DNA of 64,000 nt, taken from NCBI GenBank assembly GCA_963725035.1, contig CAVRWX010000010.1, positions 1-64,000 of the forward strand. The letters are read 5' to 3'. The number at the start of each line of letters is the position of its first letter. Position 1 is the stretch's first letter. The DNA comes from JALZKA01 sp963725035. GTDB taxonomy: Bacteria > Actinomycetota > Thermoleophilia > Solirubrobacterales > 70-9. Below, in pieces: positions 55,562-63,894 of this stretch. The position numbers and the translations under genes were made by a program. Below the pieces are notes generated by a model, which saw only the letters and a list, made by a program, of their open reading frames with translations, was not told where the DNA came from and ran no database searches.

Positions 55562-56371
55562 ATGGCCACCGAATCCTCCCTTCGAAAGCTCGCAATCGTC
55601 CCGGCTTACAACGAGTCGGGCATGGTCGCGCGCGTTATTCGCGACATCCGCCGCAGCGCGCCCGACTTCGACGTCGTCGTGATCGACGACGGCTCGACCG
55701 ACACGACGGCCGCGCACGCCGAGGCGCAGGGCGCCGTGGTCCTACGCCACCCCTTCAACCTGGGCATCGGCGGAGCCATGCAGTCCGGCTACAAGTACGC
55801 GCTCCGCCACGGCTACGACGTCGCCGTTCAGATCGACGGCGACGGCCAGCACAAGCCGGAGTACATCCCCGAGCTCCTCGCCGCTCTCCAAACCGAGGGC
55901 GATGAGGCCGACATGGTCACGGGCAGCCGCTTTCTCGGCGATCCCGGCTACAAGGTGCCGCTGGGGCGCCGCGCCGGCAACCTGATCTTCGCCGTGGTCA
56001 TGAGCACGATCACGCGCCGGAAGGTCACCGACCCCACCTCCGGCTTTCGCATGACGAACCGTCGCGGCATCGAGCTCTTCGCCCGCGACTATCCGCACGA
56101 CTACCCCGAGGTCGAGGCGATCCTGATGATGCACGCGCACCGCCTGCGCCTCCACGAGGTGCACGTCTCGATGAACGCCCGCGGATACGGGCGGAGCTCA
56201 ATCGACTACCCGCGCAGCGCCTACTACATGGTCAAGGTGCTCCTGGCGATCTTCATCGGCCTCTTCCGCCGCCGCCCCACCGCCGTCGAGGCGTCGGGCA
56301 AGGACGAGATCCTGGGCGGCCCGCCGATGGACACCGGCGAGCTCAAGGCCATCACCGGGGGCGACTCGTGA
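55562..56371 (+). CDS. Glycosyltransferase family 2 (DPM1/DolP-mannosyltransferase-like)
   Basis: 269 residues. LRKLAIVPAYNESGMVARVIRDI, VVVIDDGSTDTTAAHAEAQGA and QIDGDGQHKPEYIPELLAALQ (DxD) mark the donor site of polyprenyl-phosphate mannosyl/glucosyltransferase-like GT2 enzymes. DPTSGFRMTNRRGIELFARDYPHDYPEVEAILMMHAHRL is the long helix-turn region shared with the DPM1 and Ppm1 family, and a C-terminal amphipathic helix may dock on the membrane. It likely makes a lipid-linked sugar used by an exported transferase. It is overlapped at 3' end by the DUF2304 gene. Confidence 0.8.
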   Translation: MATESSLRKLAIVPAYNESGMVARVIRDIRRSAPDFDVVVIDDGSTDTTAAHAEAQGAVVLRHPFNLGIGGAMQSGYKYALRHGYDVAVQIDGDGQHKPEYIPELLAALQTEGDEADMVTGSRFLGDPGYKVPLGRRAGNLIFAVVMSTITRRKVTDPTSGFRMTNRRGIELFARDYPHDYPEVEAILMMHAHRLRLHEVHVSMNARGYGRSSIDYPRSAYYMVKVLLAIFIGLFRRRPTAVEASGKDEILGGPPMDTGELKAITGGDS

Positions 56372-57162
56372 GGCGGATCGTCCTGATCCCGCTCGCGTTC
56401 CTCGCGCTCGCGACCCCTGCCGCCGCGGCAGAGGTTGAGGTGACGGGCAGCGAGGAATCGGGACTCGGCGAGGCCATCGTCCTGGCCGAGCCTGGCGACA
56501 CGATCGTGATTCCCGCAGGGAACTACCTCCTGACGCAGGGCGACATCCTCGAGGAGAAGGACCTCACTCTCCAAGGCGCCGGCGCCGATGTCACCACGAT
56601 CATCCCGACGGGAGGCGGCGACGCGCTCGACGACGCGGGCGTCACCGTCGTTGCGGCAACCGAGGGGCCGGCGCAGGAGCTGTCAGAGGCAGAGGCAGCC
56701 GCGGAGGAAGACGACGACTCCGCCTCCGACGGCATCGAGACGAAGGCGCAGATCATCGCGCTCATCGTCACCTTCGGGATCCTCTTGCTCGTCCTCGACC
56801 TCGTCCGCCGCCGCCGCCTCTCCGAGCGCTACGCGATCATCTGGATGACGGCCGCCTTCGCCCTCCTCGTCCTCTCCATCTGGACGGGCGGCCTCGACGC
56901 CATTGCCGACCTCATGGGCATCCAGGAGCCGGCCAACGCCATCTTCATCATCGCCTTCGCCGTCGGCTTCCTCCTGCTCCTCAACTTCTCGGTCGTCTCT
57001 TCCCGCCTCAACGAGGAGTCGAAGGTCCTCGCCCAGGAAGTCGCCCGCCTGGAGCAGGAGCTCCGGCACGAGCGCTCGCTCCGCGGTGGTGAGGAGAACG
57101 GCTTCTCAGGCCGAGCGGCCGCCGACGAGCGCCAGGACGACCCGCCAGTACGCGCCGAGTAG
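56368..57162 (+). CDS. DUF2304-type membrane protein with N-terminal beta-helix-like domain
   Basis: 264 residues from a GTG overlapping the GT2 stop. Residues 1-22 are a signal peptide (RIVLIPLAFLALATPAAAA). Residues ~30-100 read like a pectate-lyase-type beta-helix start (GLGEAIVLAEPGDTIVIPAGNYLLTQGDILEEKDLTLQGAGADVTTI). A Glu/Asp-rich spacer is followed by three membrane helices (ALIVTFGILLLVLDLV, ERYAIIWMTAAFALLVLSIW, AIFIIAFAVGFLLLLNF) and a cytoplasmic coiled coil (LAQEVARLEQELRHERSLR), the DUF2304 layout usually found next to a DPM-like GT2. The beta-helix part is an unusual addition. Confidence 0.6.
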   Translation: MRRIVLIPLAFLALATPAAAAEVEVTGSEESGLGEAIVLAEPGDTIVIPAGNYLLTQGDILEEKDLTLQGAGADVTTIIPTGGGDALDDAGVTVVAATEGPAQELSEAEAAAEEDDDSASDGIETKAQIIALIVTFGILLLVLDLVRRRRLSERYAIIWMTAAFALLVLSIWTGGLDAIADLMGIQEPANAIFIIAFAVGFLLLLNFSVVSSRLNEESKVLAQEVARLEQELRHERSLRGGEENGFSGRAAADERQDDPPVRAE

Positions 57163-58142
57163 CGCGCCCAGGAAGCGCGAGCTACCGGGCCTGCCGAGGT
57201 AGGCCGAGGAAAGCGACGGCGTGAGCGCCTTGGCGAACTGGCCCGCACCGATCTGCGCTGTCGCCTGGATCTCCCGGCGCTCGCCCATGAGCCGCGGGAA
57301 CGCCCGGATGACGTCCCCCCACGCGGCCAGCTTCTGCGGCAGCCAGCCGCCGATCGCCGAGATCGGCAGGAGCGCCAGCTCCGTCGCGAACAGGATCGGC
57401 GCGAGAAGCACCAAGAGCGCCGCGGGATAAACGCGGATGAGCGTCGCCCAGCGGTTGCGCTCCAGGTAGCGCCACTTCGCCGGCCCCTTGTCGAACTCGT
57501 ACATGTGATCGGCTCGCGCCCCGGCCGCGACGCCCAGCGTGCCTCCCGCCAGGCGGACGCGAAGCGAGAGATCGACGTCCTCGTGATAGAGGAAGAACTC
57601 GGGAGCGAAGCCGCCCAGGCGCTCGAACTCCTCGCGGCGGATCGCAAGGCAGGCGCCGGAACAGAACGCCGGCTCGGGATAGGAGTCGGCGTCGTCCACA
57701 GGCTCGCCGGCGCCGCCCGCCCAGGCGATCCCCGTGAAGTGCACGACCCCGCCACGGGTGTTGACCAGCTGTCCGCGCTCGGCGGTGACGAGCGCCTGCC
57801 AGCAGGACCACCCCGAGCCGTCCGCAAGCGGCGCGGCGATCGCCTCGCGCCACCCTTCCGCAACCACGGCGTCCGGGTTGAGAAAGACGAGGAGCTCGCC
57901 CTCGCCGCCGACGCGCCCCGGTTGCAGGCGGCGGGAAAGCCGTCGTTCGACTCGCTCTCGATCACCCGCGCGCCGGGCGCCGCGGCGCCCACGACCTCGA
58001 GCGTCTCGTCGCCCGAGGCGTTGTCGACCACGATCAGCTCGTCGCCGTCGCGAAGCTCGGCCACGAGCGCGTCCAGCGCGGGACGCACCGCCTCGCCTTG
58101 GCGGTACGTGACGATCACGATGGATATCTGCGCGGCGGGCAC
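57106..58142 (-). CDS. Glycosyltransferase family 2, rhamnosyltransferase-like (one frameshift near 57905)
   Basis: ATG 58142 starts MPAAQISIVIVTYRQGEAVRPALDALVAEL, then LIVVDNASGDETLEVVGAAAPGARVIESESNDGFPAACNRG; a slip within a C/G tract restores GEGELLVFLNPDAVVAEGW (the N-P-D metal motif of rhamnosyltransferase-like GT2). CSGACLAIRREEFERLGGFAPEFFLYHEDVDLSLRVRLAG is the acceptor-side signature. The tail has two membrane-associated helices (VYPAALLVLLAPILFATELALL). ~345 residues. Convergent with DUF2304 gene, with 57 bases of overlap. Confidence 0.8.
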
Positions 58143-58239
58143 GGCGGTTCAAACTACCCACGCGCCGCGCGAAACGCAGGTTCTGTAACGACTCGCGCAT
58201 CCGTGCGACAGTTCGGCATCAGCTATTAAGGGGTGAGAG

Positions 58240-58857
58240 ATGGGTATCTACAGCGAGCACGTACTCCCGCGGATCGTCAACAGACTTTGCGGGATGGAGT
58301 CCGGGGACCCGCTGCGTGAGCGCGTCTGCGCGGGGCTCGAGGGAGAGGTGGTCGAGATCGGCTTCGGCTCGGGCCTCAACGTGCCGTTCTATTCGGACCG
58401 AGTCACGCGCGTCTCGGCAATCGAGCCGGCGGACCTGGGCTGGAAGCTCGCGGAAAAGCGCCTGAGCGCCACGACCGTCCCGATCGAGCGGTCGGGCCTC
58501 GACGGGCAGTCGCTGCCGTTCGACGACGACAGCTTCGACTCCGCGCTTTCGACGTGGACGCATGTGCACCATCCCGGACGTCGCCGCCGCCCTGAGCGAG
58601 GTTCGCCGCGTTCTCAAGCCGGGAGGCACGCTGCACTTCGTCGAGCATGGGCTGGCACCCGACGAATCGGTGCGCAAGTGGCAGCATCGTCTCGAGCCGC
58701 TCAGAAGCGCGTGTTCGGCGGCTGCCACCTGACGCGCCAGCCGGCGAGCCTGCTGGCGGACGCCGGATTCCGCGTCGCGGAGCTCGACGAGTTCTACGAG
58801 GAGGACGCTCCGAAGTTCCTCGCGGCTCAGTCGCTGGGAGCGGCCGTAGCTCCTTGA
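58240..58857 (+). CDS. Class I SAM-dependent methyltransferase (frameshift near 58560)
   Basis: ATG 58240 (MGIYSEHVLPRIVNRLCGMESGDPLRERVCAGLEGEVVEIGFGSGLNVPFYSDRVTRVSAIEPADL): EIGFGSGLN is motif I and AIEPADLG motif II. A slip near 58560 changes FDSALSTWTHVHHPG into CTIPDVAAALSEVRRVLKPGGTLHFVEHGLAPDESVRKWQHR, and back again further on to GFRVAELDEFYEEDAPKFLAAQ. ~205 residues, related to UbiE/phospholipid-type methyltransferases. Short spacing (16 bases) to the coiled-coil gene. Confidence 0.7.
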   Translation: MGIYSEHVLPRIVNRLCGMESGDPLRERVCAGLEGEVVEIGFGSGLNVPFYSDRVTRVSAIEPADLGWKLAEKRLSATTVPIERSGLDGQSLPFDDDSFDSALSTWTHVHHPGRRRRPERGSPRSQAGRHAALRRAWAGTRRIGAQVAASSRAAQKRVFGGCHLTRQPASLLADAGFRVAELDEFYEEDAPKFLAAQSLGAAVAP

Positions 58858-58873
58858 TCTAGGGTTCGAGGCG

Positions 58874-59407
58874 ATGAATCCACTCCTCGCGCCCATCGAG
58901 ATCACGGTCGGCCTCGGCCAGCGCGTCATGCGCGACCTCGACGCGATGTCCGAGGTCGCTCGATCCGTGCCACGGGCGATCAGCCTTCTCGAGAGCCTCG
59001 ACCGCCGCGCCGGCCAAGTCATCGAGCTGGGCGAGCGCATCGACGCCCGCGCGGAATCGATGCTCGAGCTCGGGCAAAACCTCGACCGCCGCGCCGAAGC
59101 GATCCTCACCCTCGGCGGCCGGATCGACGAGCGGGGCGAGGAACTTGGGGCGATCGGCAATCAGATGCTCACCGAGGCCCGGCTCGTCCAGCAGCGCGCA
59201 GCCGAGGTGGTCGCCGGAGCGAACGAGATGATCGCGGTTCTTCCTTCGGTGCGAAGGGCGATCGAGATCGGCGAGCCCCTGGAGGGAGCGATCGAGCGCT
59301 TCGCGCGGGTCGTGGACCGCCTGCCGGGCTCCCCAGGCCGTTCGCGCGACATCCCAGCAATCGACGCTGAGCCGGACCCGCAGGAAGGTTCGAGCACCCC
59401 CACCTAG
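58874..59407 (+). CDS. Heptad-repeat helical protein, function unknown
   Basis: 177 residues, almost all helix-forming. From residue 40 to 95 a repeated unit LxxRAxxxIELGxRIDxRAExxLELGxxLDRRAE (e.g. SLDRRAGQVIELGERIDARAESMLELGQNLDRRAEAILTLGGRIDERGEEL in parts) recurs about every 17-18 residues with alternating basic and acidic edges, a charged coiled-coil-like rod. The N-terminus IEITVGLGQRVMRDL is amphipathic. It has no membrane helix and no signal. It resembles phasin-like or poly-helix scaffold proteins, but no family was recognised. A tRNA-like element follows convergently. Confidence 0.5.
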   Translation: MNPLLAPIEITVGLGQRVMRDLDAMSEVARSVPRAISLLESLDRRAGQVIELGERIDARAESMLELGQNLDRRAEAILTLGGRIDERGEELGAIGNQMLTEARLVQQRAAEVVAGANEMIAVLPSVRRAIEIGEPLEGAIERFARVVDRLPGSPGRSRDIPAIDAEPDPQEGSSTPT

Positions 59408-59420
59408 AATGCTCCCCGGC

Positions 59421-59487
59421 CCCGCCGGAGTAGCTCCGCTGACCCCCTCATTCGAATGAGGTGCTCTACCAGCTGAGCTACGGCGGC
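59421..59487 (-). tRNA. tRNA-Thr-like sequence (probable CGT anticodon), defective as read
   Basis: The 5' half is a good tRNA: acceptor GCCGCCG, D-arm GCTC...GAGC, and anticodon stem CCTCA/TGAGG. But the loop has only six bases (TTCGAA); restoring one T (TTCGTAA) gives anticodon CGT. The T-arm shows AGCGG ... CCG without a TTCGA loop, and the 3' acceptor CGGCGG is only partly present. Either base errors in a real tRNA-Thr(CGT) or a decayed gene. The tRNA-Thr(GGT) at 47.6 kb is intact. Confidence 0.45.
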
Positions 59488-59534
59488 GCGCGGATCGTCT
59501 AGGGGCAGCTGATAGCGGCGCGGCTGTCGCGCTG

Positions 59535-60236
59535 CTACTCCTCGCCCTCGTCCAGACGGTACCCCACACCTCGCACCGTGACGACCAACTCGGGCTCCTG
59601 CGGGTCGCGCTCGATCTTCTGGCGGAGGTTCGAAATGTGGACGTCGCAGGCGCGGACGTCGCCGGAGAACTCGGACTGCCAGAGCTCCTCCATGATCTCG
59701 AGCCGGCTGAAGACCTGGCCCGGGCTCTCGGCGAGGAGCCGGAGCACCTGGAACTCGGAGCGGGTGAGGTTGACCGGCTCGCCCCGGACGGTGACGAGGT
59801 GGCGCGAGAGGTCGATGCGAACGGCGCCGGCGTCGATGGTCTTGCCCTGCGTGCTCGACGTCAGGTCGAGCTCGCGGCGGCGAAGCTGGGCTCGCACGCG
59901 GCCGATCAGCTCGCGGACCGAGAACGGCTTCGTCACGTAGTCGTCAGCGCCCACTTCCAGGCCGACCACCTTGTCCACCTCGGCGTCCTTGGCCGTCAGC
60001 AGGATGATCGGCACCGGGCTGTGAGCGCGCACGTCGCGGCAGACGTCGAGGCCGGACTTGCCCGGCATCATGATGTCCAGGATCAGGAGGTCGAACTCGA
60101 TCTCGCCCTGAAGCTTCGCGTCGGCGTCGTCGCCGTCCTCGGCCATCGTGACCTCGAATCCCTCTTGTTTGAGGGCGTAGGCGACCGACTCCCGAACCGA
60201 GGGCTCGTCGTCTGCGATGAGGATGCGCCTGATCAT
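59535..60236 (-). CDS. OmpR/PhoB-family response regulator
   Basis: 233 residues. The receiver domain (1-120) has acidic residues Asp9/10, phospho-acceptor Asp54 in LLILDIMMPGKSG, Thr in LLTAKD and Lys in YVTKPFSVRELIGRV. The C-terminal winged helix is typical: VNLTRSEFQVLRLLAESPGQVFSRLEIMEELWQSEF and RACDVHISNLRQKIERDPQEPELVVTVRGVGYRLDEGE. It binds DNA as a dimer on phosphorylation. The gene is coupled to the histidine kinase upstream by a 4-base overlap. Confidence 0.92.
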   Translation of the reverse strand: MIRRILIADDEPSVRESVAYALKQEGFEVTMAEDGDDADAKLQGEIEFDLLILDIMMPGKSGLDVCRDVRAHSPVPIILLTAKDAEVDKVVGLEVGADDYVTKPFSVRELIGRVRAQLRRRELDLTSSTQGKTIDAGAVRIDLSRHLVTVRGEPVNLTRSEFQVLRLLAESPGQVFSRLEIMEELWQSEFSGDVRACDVHISNLRQKIERDPQEPELVVTVRGVGYRLDEGEE

Positions 60237-61972
60237 GCGACCGGGGTTGCTGCTGGCTTGGCGGCGGGCAGGCGGACCCAGAAGTCTGAGCCCTTGCCGA
60301 CCTCGGACGAGACGCCGATCTCTCCGCCCATCACGTCGACCATCCGCTTCGCGATCGAGAGGCCAAGACCGAAGCCCTCCTTCTCACGGGAATCCGTGCC
60401 TCGGAAGAAACGTTCAAAGATTCGATCAACCTCATCTGGGGGGATGCCGGACCCCGTGTCGGTCACCTCGATGAGGACTTCTTCCTCTGAGGCCCGGCTC
60501 GCCCGAAGCGTAACGAGGCCAGGGGCGGAGCTGTGCTTGAACGCGTTCCCCAGAAGACCGATCAGCACCTGGCGAAGGAGCACTCGGTCGCCCTGGGCGG
60601 CGAGATCCGGCTCCACTTCGACCTCGAAGCCGATCCCGTCGGGCGGGACGAACGCCTGCGCCGCCTCCTCGCAGGCGATCGCAACGTCGAGGATCTCGGG
60701 TCCGCTCTCGCCCACCGACTCGATCCGGGCCAGCGTCAGGAGCGAGTCGGTCAGGCGCGTGATCCTCTCGGTGTCCTGCTCGAGCCGGCGCAGGAAGTGC
60801 TCGCGCGCCTCGCGGTCGTCCTTCGCTCCCCCGCGCAAGACCTCGACCGCGCCGGAGATCCCAGCCAGCGGGTTGCGGAGCTCGTGCGCGGCGTTCGAGA
60901 CGAACTCGCGCTCGGCGAGCTCTCGGCGTAGCTCGTCGGTCCGGTCGCGAACGACCGTCAGGACGGCGCCCTCGGCCGGGATCTCGCGCGCCTGCATCGC
61001 GTAGACGCGCTCGCCGATCCGCAGGCCGTCGTGCTCGGACGTGCCGGTGCGCGACGCGCGGCGAAGCCAGGGGATCAGCGTCGCCGCGACCTTGCCGTCC
61101 GCATAGATCAGCGGGCGCGCCGCCGGATTGGAAAAGCGCACCGTCCCGTCGGGGCCCACCACCATGACGGCGTCGGAGAGCGCGTCGAAGATCGCCGAGA
61201 GGCGGTCGCGCTCCGAGCGGAGCGCCTCGAAGGTCTGCCTGAGAGCGGCGCGCATCGTCTCGAGCGACCGGCCGAGGTCGGAAATCTCGTCCCGCCCGCC
61301 GGTCCCCTCGAGCGGGCGGTCGAGCTGGCCCTGGCTGATCTTCATTGCCGAGTCGGCGAGCTTCTTGATCCTTGAGGTGATCGCGCTCGCGATGAGGAAC
61401 GAGATCGCAACGGCGACGACCAGCGCCACGAAAAGTGCCGTGATCCGGTCGCCTCGCACCGCGTCGATCGCCTCTTGGAGCTCGGAGGGCCGGGCGGCGC
61501 GAGCGAGCATGACGCCGTCGACGACGCCGTCGCGGCGAATTGGCGTCGCCACCACGGTCGTGCCGCCGGTGAGCGGCTCGACGAACTCTTCGCCCTCCTG
61601 CGCCGTCGCAACCGCCCGCCGGCCGTTTTCCACGTCATCGACGAAGAACCCCTGTGAGGTCGGTGCAGTGATGAGCTTGCCGGACACGTCATAGACCCAC
61701 ACTGAGAAGTCCTCCTGTGTGGCGACGTCCACGGTGTCCTGCGTCTTATCCCGGCTGACCGCCTCGACCTCGTTGGCGAGCGCAATCGTGCGGCCGGACG
61801 CGAGCTCGTCCAGGCGCTCGTCCGCCTCCTGGCTTCCGCTCTCGGAAACGAGCAGATAGACGATTCCGGCGGTGATGAGCGCCACGCCCGCGAACGCGAA
61901 AGCCAGATAGAGGCGAACGCCAAACGGGTTGCGCCTGCCAAAGCCCAGGTTTCGAATAGACCGCGCCACCAC
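60233..61972 (-). CDS. Membrane sensor histidine kinase (HAMP-PAS-HisKA-HATPase)
   Basis: 579 residues. Two membrane helices (residues ~21-42 and ~178-199) enclose an extracytoplasmic sensor of ~135 residues. HAMP (residues ~200-250) is followed by a PAS domain (LSAIFDALSDAVMVVGPDGTVRFSNPAA, ~258-285), the HisKA box FVSNAAHELRNPLAGISG with His363, and the ATPase domain with N-box LIGLLGNAFKHSS and G-boxes VTDTGSGIPPDEV and EKEGFGLGLSIAKRMVDVMGG. It would phosphorylate the adjacent response regulator; the signal is unknown. Full length and intact. Confidence 0.92.
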   Translation of the reverse strand: MVARSIRNLGFGRRNPFGVRLYLAFAFAGVALITAGIVYLLVSESGSQEADERLDELASGRTIALANEVEAVSRDKTQDTVDVATQEDFSVWVYDVSGKLITAPTSQGFFVDDVENGRRAVATAQEGEEFVEPLTGGTTVVATPIRRDGVVDGVMLARAARPSELQEAIDAVRGDRITALFVALVVAVAISFLIASAITSRIKKLADSAMKISQGQLDRPLEGTGGRDEISDLGRSLETMRAALRQTFEALRSERDRLSAIFDALSDAVMVVGPDGTVRFSNPAARPLIYADGKVAATLIPWLRRASRTGTSEHDGLRIGERVYAMQAREIPAEGAVLTVVRDRTDELRRELAEREFVSNAAHELRNPLAGISGAVEVLRGGAKDDREAREHFLRRLEQDTERITRLTDSLLTLARIESVGESGPEILDVAIACEEAAQAFVPPDGIGFEVEVEPDLAAQGDRVLLRQVLIGLLGNAFKHSSAPGLVTLRASRASEEEVLIEVTDTGSGIPPDEVDRIFERFFRGTDSREKEGFGLGLSIAKRMVDVMGGEIGVSSEVGKGSDFWVRLPAAKPAATPVA

Positions 61973-62010
61973 TGGGAATGTACGCGCTATTGCGGGATTT
62001 CCAGGGAGTT

Positions 62011-63154
62011 CTAAGAGCCGCGCAAAACGGCTTCCATCCTGAAGGCGAGCGCTTCGACCGCCAACTCCTCGGAAACGTTCACGCTCAGCCGCCGCCGCGT
62101 GCCCATCACCAGCTCCGCCGCCCGGCGCGCCCGGCGCGGGTCGAGCCCCTCAGCGTCCTCGGCCAGCTCAGCCGCGCGATCCGCGTTCAGCGCCAGGTCC
62201 GGGGCGCCGTCGCCGGTCGCGGCAACATCCCGAAGCCAACCGGCGACCAGGGCAAGGCCGGCGTCGAGCGCCTCGGTCCTGCCCCTGCGAGTCGCGCGCT
62301 TCGCGGCCTCCGTGCCCTCCTTGCGAAGCCTCTGCTCACCGCGCTTGTCCGAGGCGTCCTTGGCCTGATCGGCGAGCTCGTCGAAACGCGCCTTCACCTC
62401 CTCGCCCGCCTCCTCTCCGCGCCTTTCGGCAGCCTCGAGCAGCGCTTTCCACGGTGAGTCATCCAACTCGGCGGCGCGCGCGCCTCGGGCGAGCGCCTCG
62501 GCCTGCGCGCGAAGCTCGCGCCCGCTCTCGGACAGAAGGACCCCCGCCAGGGCAATGTCGCCCCCGGATAGCCGGGCGGCGCTCGTGATCTCGGCCGCGG
62601 CGATTTCCGGGTGCTCGGAGGCGAGACGTTCGGCGATCGCCTCCGGGCTGAGCGCGGCGAAGCCGATCACCTGACACCGCGAGCGCACCGTTTCGAGCAG
62701 CGCCGACGGCTGGGACGAGATCAGGATGATGTGCGCGAAGGTCGCCGGTTCCTCGAGCGTCTTCAGCAGTGCGTTCTGGCTCTCCTCGGCCATCGCATCC
62801 GCCTGCTCGACCACGAAGACCCGGTGATCTCCCTCGAACGGGCGGTACGGCGCCGCCTCGATGATCCGCTCGCGGACCTCCTCGACCAGGTGCTGCGCTC
62901 CGGCCGGCCGGAGCCACGCGAGATCCGGGTGCGGTGAGGGGTCCATGAGCGCCCGTCTGCGTGCCGAGTCCGGATCGGGCGCCCCGAGCGCGAGCAACTC
63001 CGCCGCAAACGCCCGCGCCGAATCGGCCTTGCCCGATCCGGCGGGCCCGGAGAAGAGGTAGGCGTGGGAAGGCGACTCGAGCGCAGCCGCCAGGGCGATC
63101 CGAGCCGACGACTGCTCGGCGGTCGCGTCCGCGAGGGTCGGGCTGAACGCTCAC
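62011..63154 (-). CDS. holB: DNA polymerase III subunit delta' (one frameshift near 63120)
   Basis: The GTG at 63154 (overlapping the tmk stop as GTGA) reads MSVQPDP before a slip leads to TLADATAEQSSARIALAAALESPSHAYLFSGPAGSGKADSARAFAAELL, the AAA+ N-domain with P-loop GPAGSGK. HPDLAWLRPAGAQHLVEEVRERI, FVVEQADAMAEESQNALLKTLEEPATFAHIILISSQPSALLETVRSRCQ (Walker B-like and SRC motifs) follow. The C-terminal domain is helical. It is part of the clamp loader. The order tmk-holB is common in many bacteria. About 380 residues when repaired. Confidence 0.85.
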
Positions 63155-63759
63155 CGGCCGATCGCCTCCATCACCCGCGCGTGGACCTCGGCCGGCTCGC
63201 CCTCGCCGTCGACGACCGCGATCCGGTCCTGATGCCGCGCCGCAATCGCGTCATATGCCTCCGCAACCGTGCGCTGAAACTCAACGCCCTCCGCCTCGAA
63301 GCGGTCGGAGCCATCAGCCTCGCCGGCGGCAAGGCGCTGCTGGCCGCGGGCGTACGCCGCGTCCGGATCCACGCGAAGAAGCACCGTGCGCTCCGGCATG
63401 CACGAGCCGACCACGAGCTTCATCAGGTCCTCGACGATCTCGAGCCCGATTCCCCGCGCGACGCCCTGGTAGGCCGCGGTCGAATCGACGTAGCGGTCGC
63501 AGACGATGTCCCGCCCCGCCTCCTGCGCGGGTTCGATCACCCGCCGCGCCAGGTCGGCGCGGGCGGCGGAGAAGAGGAGCAGCTCGGCCACGTCATCCAT
63601 CTCGAGCGCGGGATCCTTGAGGAGGGAGCGGACGGCCTCGGCCATCTCGGTCCCGCCCGGCTCGCGGATCAGGAGCGTGTCCGGGCCGAGCGCCTCCGCG
63701 AGCAGCGCGGCCTGGGTCGTCTTGCCCGACCGGTCGATGCCCTCGAGGGTGATGAACAC
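63151..63759 (-). CDS. tmk: Thymidylate kinase
   Basis: 202 residues. P-loop FITLEGIDRSGKTTQAALL, the DR(Y/x) motif REPGGT, CDRYVDSTAAYQGVARG and the lid region LLRVDPDAAYARGQQRLAAGEADGSDRFEAEG. It phosphorylates dTMP to dTDP. Intact; first gene of the leftward tmk-holB pair, 135 bases from the divergent transporter gene. Confidence 0.93.
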   Translation of the reverse strand: MFITLEGIDRSGKTTQAALLAEALGPDTLLIREPGGTEMAEAVRSLLKDPALEMDDVAELLLFSAARADLARRVIEPAQEAGRDIVCDRYVDSTAAYQGVARGIGLEIVEDLMKLVVGSCMPERTVLLRVDPDAAYARGQQRLAAGEADGSDRFEAEGVEFQRTVAEAYDAIAARHQDRIAVVDGEGEPAEVHARVMEAIGR

Positions 63760-63894
63760 GACGCCGAAAGTATCCGACCGTGACGCTCGTCACAGCCCGT
63801 TAACGCGGATTGAGGGAACATTCAGTGCGGCCTCGTAAGCTGGCCTCGACTCCGTCCCCCACGTCCCCCACGTCCCCCCGGAGGTTTCGGTCAC

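Noticed and set aside
59637..61004. 455-codon plus-strand frame opposite the two-component system
   Set aside because: Antisense shadow of response regulator and kinase genes, no domain.
63856..63879. Short tandem repeat ACGTCCCCC as a CRISPR or iteron
   Set aside because: Only about three short units with no spacers or replication gene near; no CRISPR array was seen anywhere in the window.
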